A stretch of DNA of 64,000 bases, from the NCBI GenBank assembly GCA_027574665.1, contig CM050659.1, forward strand, positions 20,623,001 through 20,687,000. The letters are read 5' to 3'. Positions within the stretch are counted from its first letter, which is position 1; every line of letters begins with the position of its first letter. A program made the position numbers and the translations under genes. The notes under the pieces were generated by a model, which saw only the letters and a list, made by a program, of their open reading frames with translations, was not told the DNA's origin and ran no database searches. This stretch comes from Rhynochetos jubatus (lineage: Eukaryota; Chordata; Aves; Eurypygiformes; Rhynochetidae). Shown here in pieces: positions 11,456 through 22,800 of this stretch.

Positions 11456-14401
11456 TGTTTAAAGCTGGTCAGTCTTTAGGTCCAGTGTCAGGTATTAAAG
11501 AAGCACTGAAACAAGATAAGGTGAGAGCATGAGGAGCTAGAATACATCTAGAAAATCTTTCTATAAGCTCAGTTCAGAGTGCTCAGGCATGAGCTCAAGT
11601 TGTCAGATACTTTGGCACGGGGAATTGCATGGTTGAACCTCATCAGTAATTACAGTGTCTATATGTATATGGAAGACTTTTTACCCACTAGTATAACTGC
11701 TAAAAAGAGGGGGGTGTTTTAATTTAATCTTCAATAAAAATTTCATCTTCTCTCTCCCCTTTTTTCTTTCTTCCAAAGGAAAAACAAAGAAGCTCAAATA
11801 TTTTACCTGAGGTTTTTTGCCTTCCAAAATAATAGAATGAAAGACATTAACCGCCAAGAGAATCTGACAATACTGGAACTTTCAGAAACAAGGTTTTGCA
11901 TATCTCACTTGGCAGCTGGCAGCAGAATGTGACAAATGAGAATTCTCACTCCAAGCTGCTGGCTGCCAGTCATGAGTTATCTTATTCCTTGCAGTGAGAG
12001 CAGACCACAGAAAAACAGGCAAGCAAATAGGCCAGAGATACAGGGAAAAGACTGGAGAAAAAATTATAAGAATAAAAAAATCCCCACAACACTAACAAGC
12101 AAAGAAATCAATCAGATGATGAAAGCAGTGGTACTTGTACTCTCGATGCTTTATTTAGCATTGAGAATTCCTCTGTCACATTATCACAGGCTCTAATGAA
12201 GATTATACAAAATTAAAAACATGGTCCTTGCTGTGGGCATGTTTTAATTTGTTCTTCGGTTCATTTGAAGTGTGTCAACTTTGAATTGTTCTTTTAGAGG
12301 AACTCATCACTAACTGAAACTGCTTATTATAAGGCAAGGGCTATCACTAAGCCTGAGTGGCACCTATCAGGCTGTCCCCTAGCCATGATATTACTGACTT
12401 CAGAATATATCCTGGCCAAATGAACACTTTTTCAAAGTGAGTCATGAACTAAGCTCCCCTTCTCCCTCAAAGGAAGAATTCAAGTGAGGAATAACCTCTC
12501 TCTCATTTTCTCATGTCTGTTATTCTCCATATGTCATGTCTGCTTTTCCTCCAGCATGCTTTCTGCATTGTAACTTACCTGCCGTCAAGTTGATCCTCCC
12601 ACCCAGCCAATAGGCCCCGTTTCCCACTTTTTAAACTATTCACAGACCATTTATTTGTTCTTAGAATTTAAACATTCGCTTCACACACGCAAATCCTGCT
12701 GTCCCCACCTCACATACTGGCAACTGGTAACCAAGGGAGCAGCCAGATGACATGGCAGCATTTGCAGAATATAGTTTCCCAATGGAAAACATTGCAACAG
12801 CAACTAAAAAGAGGGAGCTGCTGTCTAAGCGGTCTGGAGAGCTAGGCTGGATATCACTTTCTGTATCTTCCTCCAGCACCGGACACTGTTCATCCGTTCG
12901 CAGGGTCTGCTTTTCCTCTTGCAGCCATGGCACCTGCAGAAAGCAGGCTGCCAGGGCCCAAGTTCTCCTTGCAGCAGCCTTGAAGCAATTGGGGTAAATG
13001 CTCGAAAGGAGGGGTGCCAAAGCAGAGCAGACCATTTGTGGCTTTTCCTAGGTGCCCCACCTCCCTCTTAGCTGAGGCAGAGTCTCTCTGGCTCCGCTTA
13101 TGCTGAATATGTTTGTGCTAGAAATATGTAGATATTTTTATGGTTAGTTCCACTGAAGTTTGAAGAAGCAACAGATAAATAAACAGCTAGCACCACCACC
13201 TATTGGTGACAACAGGTAATTTTAAGTTATTAACTTGTATTATATATGTGAATTTATATTTGTTAATAGTTCAGGTTTTAGGTCAAATACTGTTCATACA
13301 AAAAGCTGTGTGAGTATGCTTAAGGGTAAATGATATCTTAAAAGTGATAGGTGGCTTGTTGAAAAAAAACAAAAAACCAAACACCACAAACATCAACCTT
13401 TCTTAGTTTTCTATTTAGGTTCCTTAGGCTTTTTAAACTTTTATTTATAACTTGGATTTACTTATAGTTTAGAAAGACTTAAGGTTACTTATTGCCAGAG
13501 ACCATCACAATCACAATCCCCGAAAGGGATTTATGACTGTTCAAGCATTTCATGACAATATAAAGGAATTTATCAGAATAATAAGAGATTTTAGAAAGCA
13601 GAAGGAAAAAAAACAGATAACATAGCAACTTTTTAATAACTTGCAGTAGTGAGGATTCTGCTAAGATTTACTCCAATATTTTATTTAAAAAAAATAATCT
13701 TGTGGATGATTACTTTTGCTTTCTTAGATTATGGTAGATTATGGAGCTAGGATAGTCTTAGTGAGTATTAGCCCCTGACATACATAAACATCTTTTTTGG
13801 GATTAAAAGAGTATGAGATTTTTTTCAGTGCCACTATTGTCTCCTGCTTAGCTATCAATGTCTAAGAGCAGAAACTCTGCAGATTAGGAGACACCCCAGG
13901 ACTGTGTTGATCACTTCAGACAGTACAAGCCACAGCCTAATATGCTACTTAGTTGCTAAATGTTTTTTAGTGAAAACAGGGATTCCTCTAGTATTTCCTA
14001 ACAGCATGAGATAAGTGAAAAACCAAAACATTTAGCAATATGAAAAGTGGATTCTGCTCTGGACTGCCATCTGAAGTATAATATTTGAAGGTATTCCTTG
14101 ACAAGATGGAATAAGAGGTCTTGGAAATGGATCCTTCCAGTAAGGTCAATAAAAGAATGTGAGAGAGCACACTTCCCTAGTAATGCACGAGTTCAGCAGT
14201 GCAGTAGAGATGCTTCTAAGTATTGTTTTGAAACATCAGTTCATTTTCTCCATCATTAATAAATAACAACTTCTTTTGAAGAACTTGAAAAAAGAAGTTT
14301 TGACTGATGACACCTGCCTAGGATCCAACTGCTTAGAACAAAAAATGCTGTTGCTGATTAAAGCTTTGTCTAGTGAAGACTCTGTATGTTTTTCCACATA
14401 G

Positions 14402-14653
14402 ATAATGTCTGAGGAAACCATGGATAAAGAAACAGAACAAATACTGGAGCTATTTCTGTTCATTGGCAGTAAAACAGAGGAAGCTTTGAGGCATATTCCT
14501 TGGATAACTTTCTCCACAGCAGATCAATTTCCTTCAGAAGAAAACTATTTCAAAGAGATGGAGCAAGATGTCAGATATGAAAAGTTTCTAGAAGATACCG
14601 AAATGAATCAATGTACGAAAGGCACGGAAGAGCAAAGTCATGATTTTAATTAG
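14402..14653 (+). other. Exon-like open block with strong acceptor (unidentified, tentative)
   Basis: A pyrimidine tract and CATAG at 14397-14401 form a very good splice-acceptor match, directly followed by an open frame that begins ATA ATG TCT GAG GAA and ends in TAG at 14651-14653. The product would be an 82-residue acidic tail from the ATG at 14405. It is rich in Glu, Asp and Lys, with no transmembrane segment and no domain I know. It could be a terminal coding exon, a lineage-specific transcript or a pseudogene. Purine-rich DNA also gives Glu/Lys-rich frames by chance, so this is only a candidate. Confidence 0.2.
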
Positions 14654-14659
14654 ATTTTG

Positions 14660-15349
14660 CTTGGTCCTTGAAAGAGCAAGGGAGTTAACGCCCTAGTACC
14701 TTCAGCAGAGGACAGAAAGCCACGTGACTATTCCCAATCACATTCTTACCTATCATGTGTCGAAACACTGGCAATTGTATCCCACTGAAAAAGGTTAAGT
14801 TCCTAGGGCCAGGTGAGCATATGGTTGCATTTATTAACTGTGGTATTGGCACAGTTTAAAACAGCCATTATAGAAGTGTTCAAATTTTCTTGGACATCAT
14901 CTGTTCAAAAACACCCAGAAGACACCAGTACAGTCTGATGGCCATTTGTAAGAGAAAGGCTCTTACAGAAGGTAGTACAGAATGCCTAGCTCTAGAGCTT
15001 TCCTACCTCACTTTACCATTTCCATAAAACTATCTTTGTTCCCTGCTCACGAGTGATCAGTTTAAAGCACACCATTCTACAGACAAAGTTAAGCATTTTT
15101 TCCCACATGTGTTATTTTACATAACAAAATTCCCATCTTGTCAATCCCAATAAGAACATGCAAAAAACTTAGTTTCACTAATTTGGAAACATCACTATCA
15201 AAACAAACTGCAAACTGCTCAAAGCAACCTGCTCTTGTGCCTGCATACAGACGATATTCAACAACAAACCTCTGCATCCACTGCCTCCCCTTCATATACT
15301 GCACAAACACAACCACACAACTATGTCTCACATGCAGGTTTATATACCC
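14660..15349. other. Non-coding stretch, no gene seen
   Basis: Unique AT-rich sequence. Overlapping short frames around 15089-15365 on both strands have no recognisable content and lie against the motif-rich block that follows. Confidence 0.5.
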
Positions 15350-15525
15350 TAATCAATCAGGCTGATTTTAATTAATCCTAATTGTCCTATTAAGGTTCCT
15401 GGCTAACAACAACACAGCAAAAAGGATTCCCTAAGCAGCCTAATTGACTTAATCAGCTCCTTAATAATTCTTCTGCAGGCCTTTAAAATAAACTAACCTC
15501 TAGCTCATTTTAATAAGCATATTGA
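15350..15525. promoter_or_regulatory. Candidate conserved noncoding element with homeodomain-site cluster
   Basis: A dense run of homeodomain core sites: TTAATTAATCC at about 15368-15378 (a TAATTA overlapping a bicoid-class TAATCC), then CTAATTG twice (about 15379 and 15440), TTAATCAGC, TTAATAATT and a TTTAATAAGC near 15510. The CTAATTGACTTAATCAGCT core looks like a deliberately spaced site array. No coding frame or repeat explains it. The enhancer reading is inference from motif density in an AT-rich background, where such sites also arise by chance. Confidence 0.4.
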
Positions 15526-17486
15526 AGAGGAAGATAAAGGTAACTTCTAGATTCTGGGAGTCAGATTTCATCGCTGCAATGAAAAGCATGGCAGGCAATG
15601 GATACATTAGGATCCATAGTTAGAGAAGGAATGCATCAGAAAGATATGGCCAGCTTTCCTCCAGGCATCTACAAGCAACAGAGGAAGTTTAAAGAGCTCT
15701 AGCTGCATTTTCCCATGGGTAAACATGGGATTGTAAGCTTAGACTAAAATTACAGTTGTCAATGAGTCTTCAAAGGCTAATTGAAGGTACTGTAGGTATT
15801 AATATAGTCATGAATTAATTAAAAATGCCCAAGTTAGACTAACATGTGAAAAACTAGCAAGCAACTTTTACAGTATTTTTAGTGCTGAACTTCTGGCAGG
15901 ATATATCCTTAAACTGTGCATCAATATTTACAAGGGGAAGAGAAGCAAGCCAAGTGCATGCCATTTGGGTCTGATTTGTATCCTACTTTGCACGAAAGAA
16001 AAAGCTCTCTTTCAACATTTTTGTGTGCTTAACTCATCTTTCAAGAACTCTAAGTTGTGCAGCTTATTCATCACACACTTTCCCCTCATTACTCTTACTT
16101 GTCTGGGAGAATTCCTGGCACTTCATAGGCAAATGACACGAATTCCTGACCTCAGAATTTTTTCATCTCAGGCTTTAGGTCAAGATTTTTCACAACCATT
16201 AAGCATTTAAAAATGTATATCAATCTCAACAGAATTCTCAGAATCACCTGTATGTTTGGGGGGTTTGGGGTTTTGTTTTAAGGCAGTCTAAAGCACAGAA
16301 GTACACACAGATATATGCCCTCACTGGCTCTTTCTTTGCACATAACATATAGAAATAAGACTTTATATTCACTCATTGCACGGAAGACAGCCAGCACAAG
16401 AGTACTATATGTGAACCAAAATGAAGGATCTTAATCAGCATTATGGTGGCACAAAGTTTTGCTTCTGAGCCTAGTAAATATTCATAGAAGTAGTTTTTAG
16501 TTACTCAAGTACTTTCCCATCAGATATATGTTGGAGGCCTACAAGTGCAAGCCAAAGTAGTGAAGAGTCAATTGCAAAAGCAATATGTATTATTTTCTTT
16601 TGGCCTTTTCATTTTTGTGAAACTTTTTAAATTATATGAACTAGGTAGCACAAAAAAGAAGTAACAAAAAAAAAAAAAAAACCAGTGCAATATTGCTTTT
16701 CTTATTCATCCTAAAAGATCAGAGCACCTTGATGAAACAGTTTGGCCCAACTCAGATTATGCAGAGCCTTTATTACAGGCTGTTCAAAGTGGTCTCTGCA
16801 AACTTAGAAGAAAGCCAAATGCATCCTGAGAAAGCAGAATGTCATTAAAAGGATACTGAATCACTTCACATCCAGACTGCTTCTATCCAGACAACCTGCA
16901 GCCAACATCAATTTCTCTGCTTTCTCAGTGAAAACAAGAGGCTTGAGATGCCAACAGATACTACTGCCAATTCCAAAATGGGCTAAGGGGCTGGCTTGGC
17001 CAGGACTGCCCTATGCAATCTTCAGAATCAGAGTTATTCTTGCTCAAGGTGCACGGATTTCCTTCTCAGCAGGAGTCATAACAGTAAATAAATGGCAACA
17101 CACAATCCATGAGAGTCCCTCATTACACAAGGGGCTTATTCTCCTACTCGGAAATCCCTGATGTCAGAGACAATGCGAGTCTGTCTTCTTCACGACATTT
17201 TATTCCCCGAAATGAAACCTAGAGATTGCATGAGGCTTTGTAAAGATACTCCAGTCAAATTCAATAGAGTAGTTCGCTTTAGAACAGTTACGAGCTTCAA
17301 GACTGAAAGTGCCAATCATTCAAAAGTTAGTTTTCTATCAGTTTTATTGCATCAGTTATTTGTTTCAGTGACTTAATCTAGGTTTACTACGAGCATTACA
17401 AATTAAGAAGTTCTACTAGATGGCAAGCAACCTCTTCTTTACCTCGATTATCACACTCAAGGAATATACAAGAGCGAGAAATGTTC
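15526..17486. other. Non-coding stretch, no gene seen
   Basis: Unique AT-rich DNA with one poly-A tract (16666-16680). No repeat body, exon or RNA gene could be recognised. Confidence 0.5.
16666..16680. repeat. Poly-A tract (A15)
   Basis: Homopolymer run after an A-rich 'caaaaaagaagtaac' lead-in. No target-site duplication or retroposon body could be made out. Confidence 0.8.
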
Positions 17487-17690
17487 TGAGTCAGAGAAAT
17501 TGTCTACCTAGCCCAGGAGTCTGTTTTGGATACAAACAACAGAAGAGGACCCACAGGAATAATCCTGGCCAGTCTCTTTAGTATCCATTTATACATGTTG
17601 TCCATCAACCTACTTTGTTTTTTGAACCTGCTGATGCTCTCTGACCCTACAGCCTTCTGGAACAGCAACTTCCAGAAGCCAGAACCATTA
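17487..17690 (+). repeat. Old sauropsid interspersed repeat, copy B
   Basis: It begins CTGAGTCAGAGAAATTGTC, then TACCTAGCCCAGGAGTCTG. It continues with 'cagtctctttagtatccattt', 'gttgtccatcaacctact', 'tttttgaacctgctgatgctct' and 'cctacagccttctggaacagcaacttcca'. I recognise the order as the 3' half of the repeat family also seen at 9940-10102. A 111-codon frame at 17526-17861 overlaps it and is therefore most likely spurious. The family name is uncertain and the borders approximate. Confidence 0.6.
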
Positions 17691-17699
17691 ACACTACCT

Positions 17700-18639
17700 A
17701 TCACTGCAGAAACACTTTTAATTAGAAGCAAGATCATCAAAACCGAACTTAGACATCTGAAACTGCTTTCTAAACCCTCTATTCTGTTTGGCAGGACCTC
17801 TGTAATGGAAAAAATACATTTCCAGTCTCAGGATGAATTTCAGTGTGGTTACTGTACATGAATAGACAAAAAATATTCAACATTAGGTTGCTGTTGAAAT
17901 GAAACTCCTGTAAGTGTGCTACCATTCTTCCATTCAATAAAGGTCAAGCTGTTAGTTGACTGTCATTAGGTTTAGTTTCTTGACTGCTTAAAGGTTATAT
18001 AAATATTAACATTCACGAAGTCAGCTAGGAAACTTTCTTTTCATATATCTTGCCACATTAGTTTTACTCTTTTCCCAGAAACAATTATACATCTTTCAAG
18101 AGGATGATGTGCTTTTCTTTTGAGACAAATACTTGCTTTTCCATAAATAATGTCTTTTTCCAAAATCACATTGAACAAGTAAAAGGATAAAAATCTTAAC
18201 AAAAAGAGATGATTCGTATGCTTATTAAAAACCCCAAAGCCACCCTATGACTTTATTTCATTTATCTAGACTCTGAACAGTGTGGCTTTCATTATTAGGT
18301 TACAATAGATCAAGATTTACGTTCACACGAACGTTGCCCTCATTTCCATTTATATTAAACCAGTATTTGTTTTTTAAAGGAGGCACATGAATGAACAGAA
18401 ACTTGCCCAATCTCTGTTTGTTCAGCTTGTAACTTACAAAATAGCAAATTCAATCTTGTTAAGAGGCTTATTCTTCCATTGTAGAAGTTACTTGAATTGC
18501 AAGAAAGTTTGAATCTGCATAGGCTACACGTTTATGTCAAAGGAAAAAAACAAATTAGGGAAAGGCAGTTTTGACTTGCACTAATAAATTGCATTTAACT
18601 GGCTCATTTCAAATATCCTTTGCCCATTTTATTACAGAG
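17700..18639. other. Non-coding stretch, no gene seen
   Basis: AT-rich unique DNA without recognisable repeats, exons or RNA genes. Confidence 0.5.
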
Positions 18640-18920
18640 CTAGGAGAAATGCCTTCATTTGACAATAGCAAATGGAAGTTCCTCTGACAACACTGTACGA
18701 ATAATAATGAAACCACATTTCCCTCTGCCCAACCAATTGCTAGGGCAATTTGTCACCTGAACATCTGTCCTTGCCCACTGATCAGGGAGCTAAGTAGAAG
18801 TCACCACTCCTGGTGTGATATTCTGGCCACAGGCAATTAATGAAAAGGCTATCACTGATCTTAATTATTCACCTGAATTGCCTTCCTAGCCTGCCTACTC
18901 ACTGGCTCTATATTGTCCTC
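18640..18920. promoter_or_regulatory. Candidate conserved noncoding element (SOX, E-box and homeodomain sites)
   Basis: A SOX-like ACAATAG lies at 18662-18668. The 9-mer TCACCTGAA occurs twice, at 18753-18761 and 18869-18877, each holding a CACCTG E-box. Homeodomain sites lie between them (CAATTAATGA at about 18834) and at TTAATTATT (about 18861). The block is free of low-complexity sequence and has no long open frame. The paired E-boxes next to AT-rich sites resemble neural or mesodermal enhancers; this is inference and needs alignment. Confidence 0.35.
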
Positions 18921-19194
18921 AGCAAGCTGTTTATACTCTGCTTTAAACTTCCCAGTTTGTAAAATGAGAGAAATAATGTAGATCTAGCTCATAAGGGTAG
19001 AGGGAGTCTCATTTGTGCAAGATCTCTAAGCCTGAACTTTCAGTAACATTGCCTGAATGGAGTTATGGGAGTAAAATACCTGCTGAAACACATTCAGTAC
19101 CTTGTAAACCACACCGATTTCTTGAGCTAAGCTGCCAGGGGGAAAAAAAGGCAAGCTGTTTATTTGCTCTATTCAGTAACAAAGATAGAGGGGG

Positions 19195-19229
19195 AAAAAA
19201 AAAAAAACAAAACAAAACAAAAAACAAAC
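19195..19229. repeat. A-rich tract with (AAAAC)n
   Basis: A13 followed by repeated AAAAC-type units. Simple low-complexity sequence. Confidence 0.75.
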
Positions 19230-19840
19230 TTTCTTCAGTGCTGCTCACTTATTTCAGAGCAAAACCAAAAGGAACATTCAGATAGGTGACTAATCAAAAC
19301 ATGTGCTATTATCAGATGTGTCAGATGCCTTTTTCCCATTATTCTTTAGCAAGTCCTTAAAAAAAAAAATTAATGAAAGCATTGTTCAAGCCTCTGGTCC
19401 GTTCCCATTTTCTATGCTTTGTTGTGTAGGGGTTTTTTTTCCTGAAAACATACACATGCCGGGTTTAGTCAGGAGATACAAAATATATAAGCACAGCTAA
19501 TATATTCTCTGTGAAGAAAATTAATTTATTGAATCTGTCTTATTTATGCAAATAAAAACAACCCCCAATTTCTTTACATTTGGAACTGGTTTATAATCAC
19601 TTCTTCATGCCCACATTTGCTTCTCTACCACCTACATAAGCTTCCTAATAACCCCCTCTTCCCCCCCTGCCCCTAAAAGAAAACAGAAAGAAACTAAACA
19701 CAGGGGACTTTATTTAGAAAGGAGAGTTATATTTTTCAGAAATAAAGATAAGAAAGACTAAATCACCAAATAGAATATAATAGCAAGCAGCTAGAGAAAG
19801 CAAACAAGTATTATTTCTGGCATAATTTTGTTTTGGGGTT

Positions 19841-19852
19841 CCCCCCCCCCCC
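19841..19852. repeat. Poly-C tract (C12)
   Basis: A C run preceded by TTTTGGGG, an isolated homopolymer whose length may be uncertain. Confidence 0.85.
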
Positions 19853-22800
19853 TTAACACATTTTTTAATTATGCTTGCTGCTCTATCACTGAAAGTGAAA
19901 TGTGTTATCTATAACTGCCAGTTACATATTGCTCAACAACCTGAGAACAGTCATTTTCTAATGAAATAACGAGTATTTAGACTGTCCCAGTGAGGCTAAA
20001 AATGAGTTATCTTACGTTAAAGTGAAAGTAAATACATAAATGCTTTCCTGTGCCCAAGAGCACCATTGAGAATTGGAGTGCTAGATCATTAATTTCTGTG
20101 AATAAAGAATATTCTAAATGTTTCTCTAAAGGAGTTTTATACAGATTCAGGGGTCATTAAGATAGAAAGTTATCTTTTCCTCCTGGAAAGCTGACACTTT
20201 GGAACTTCTGTGGAAATTACTATCTGAAGAAAGATATAATCAGATGTAAAAATAAAGGTTTTGCTTAACTATTAACTGTATCTTGCTGGCAACTCAGCGG
20301 AATGATGGAACTTCCTGTTGCTCTCTCATGCAAATACCCCCATGTAAATATACAGGAATTACCATTCACTGCAATATCAAATTCTCATTACACATGAGCT
20401 AAGATCTCTGCAGCTTAACATTCTAAGGTAATGTGGAAGAATGAGTGAAGTAAAACATGCCCAGCTGATGCCCTCATCCACATGACATTGCATTGCAGAG
20501 AATGTTCGGCATTCGCTTCCAAGATGAATATCAGCCTATGATTACTTCTTCTAAAAGTTAGGTCCTACTACAACATTTGCGAGAAACAGCACAGCTTAAG
20601 CACGTTCTGCATCTTCTGCCTCATAGCCATAGTTAATGCCCTTTTCCAAGGATTTGGATTTACAGGCACAGATAGGAAATAATATGGCAAAGGTGAGTGG
20701 TGGATCAAGGGTCAAGAAGCTTTATATTGGAAGGGGTCTTTCTAGTGAGGCCTATAGATGCTCTTCCATGCTGGGATACTACTTACAGTTACATAATTAG
20801 ACTTTTAAGTCCCATGAATAAAAAGGAAATTGTGGTGCCTCTGAACTACAATTTTACTTAAGCTTTTGAAAACAGAGGGGGATAGAGGATGCTTGAGATT
20901 TAGGGTAGGAGAGAAAGCACTTTCCTAGAGTAAGTGAGAAGGAACCAACTTGGTATAGCTTATTTCCATCAACAGAAATAGCTTGACCACAATAATTAGG
21001 TTCAGTTACTACTGAAGGGCATTCACAATTTTACTTCATAACCATAAGACATTTTAGGAAGTGCCACACTACTGGTTTTACCAACACCTTTCTATTTTAC
21101 ATAATATTGCTCCCTGATTAGATGACAAGGCCTCTAGATTTTCTCTGATTTGGGTAGTAGGATACAGGAAGATAGGAAATATGTTAATCTCATTATTTAT
21201 TTGATTATTATTCAATTTCTTGTGTTTTGTGAACAACTTAACCCTATCTCCCCAGACATATTTTTGCACCTCATATTGAAAACTATTCGGGCTGTGAGGG
21301 AAATATTAGAAGCAGCTGCTGTGTTAGAAATCAATAATTAATACATCATCTCATCATCTCTGCTCCTAGATCTAGCAAGGAACTAAGGCAGCTAGTACTA
21401 TTTAGAATTTACACCACACAAATTCATTAATTCTGTAAGCAGTGCTAGGAATAGACCAAAATCCTCCTGTCCGGTTGTGGAAAACTGGCCTCAGATCCTT
21501 CAGGACCTTCAGCAACACATTACCACTACCCCCACCACCACCCTCCTCCCACCGCCCAAAAAATAAAACAACCCAAAGCAGTCATTTGTAAGACTGCAAA
21601 CATAGACTGCAATAAGAAGCAATTGAATTGTAATCCTTAAACATCACTTTCAATATGCTGCCAAACACTGGGTTAATTATGAAAGTTATTATGCACCACA
21701 CACCTTTCAGAGCTACAATAATAATTGAATTTTCCTCTGGAAATATCAACTCCAAAGAATATCATTCACTAGATCTTGAAAAAGAAAATTAATTAAGCAT
21801 TTAAATGCACAAGACAGACAAGCTCAGATGGACATCAAAAGAGTTTAGTGGAAAAAAGCATTAGAGTGAATTGATGTCTCATGTTTAAGTCTACTATATT
21901 AATTAGAAAAAAAATTCATTGCAAGATATAGGCAGTGATGCAATGTAACAAAATCATGGCTATATAACGGGCCTGAAAGGGGGAAAAAGGTAGTGTAACA
22001 GCATTTTAAGCAGCATCAGTTCTCCATGAAGCCTTTCCCAAATACATGATCTCACTACAAGGAAGAAGGTCTTCCAGTACAGTTAACTTGCAATCTGATG
22101 TGATCAACACAACTGAAATAAATTTAGATCTCAAGTATTTATTCATGCTTAATCTTTTCAATCTGCAATAACAGTATTTGTGTTTGCTTCCCAATTTTGT
22201 ATTATTATTTTTTATGCTCTAGTTAAGGCAAAAATTCATTCTAACAACAGGTAATCACTTTTAGGTAAAAGACATTGATCTTTGAACAAGCCAAATATTT
22301 AGATTAATAACTTCTGCTTCAATGCCACTGACTATGTCAGGTTGAAAGAGCAGGAGAACCAATTCCACAAACTCATTTCCATTAAATTATCATTGTTTGG
22401 GAGTGATATAAAAGCTCAGGAGATGTTTGTTTGTATAAATCTGCTGGATCAACCTGATGGTATATTTCCTACCACGGATTTTTGTTTGGTAGCTTCAGGG
22501 GTTTTTTTGTTTGTTTTCCTGTTAATGGTGTTTGCAATGATTGATGTTAGGCTATTTGAAATAATGAATTACAGTGCAAGAAAAGTTAAACTGTAAACAA
22601 TAAAACTAGGGTTAATCCTGGATCTATAACCTGCATCTTCAAAAGGTAAACAGATACCTCAGTTCTATATGGAGAAATCAGAACTGAGCATGTTCACAGT
22701 TTACATAATTTCTGAGTCTGGAAGATTTAATTGACTCCTGGTGACATTTAACCATGTATTTATTAAACCATTTTCAATTTATTTAATAAATAGTGCAGAC

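Larger units (their letters stand above)
10103..14401. other. Non-coding stretch with A-rich tracts, no firm gene
   Basis: Mostly unique AT-rich DNA. Two A runs lie close together at about 11370-11383 and 11442-11455. A GC-richer block at 12660-13080 carries overlapping open frames on both strands (124 codons on -, 81 on +) without a recognisable domain. A 61-codon - strand frame at 10517-10702 has a fairly protein-like composition, but nothing identifies it. Confidence 0.5.

Noticed and set aside
12661-13035. 124-codon - strand frame, with an 81-codon frame opposite
   Set aside because: GC-richer patch with frames open on both strands; no domain, splice or promoter support.
14221-14300. - strand TTTATTAATGATGG, resembling the LINE RT 'FIND' motif
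   Set aside because: The preceding PQG part is missing and only about 12 bases match; likely chance in AT-rich DNA.
17526-17861. 111-codon + strand open frame
   Set aside because: It overlaps the old interspersed repeat copy B, so the open frame is a by-product of repeat sequence.
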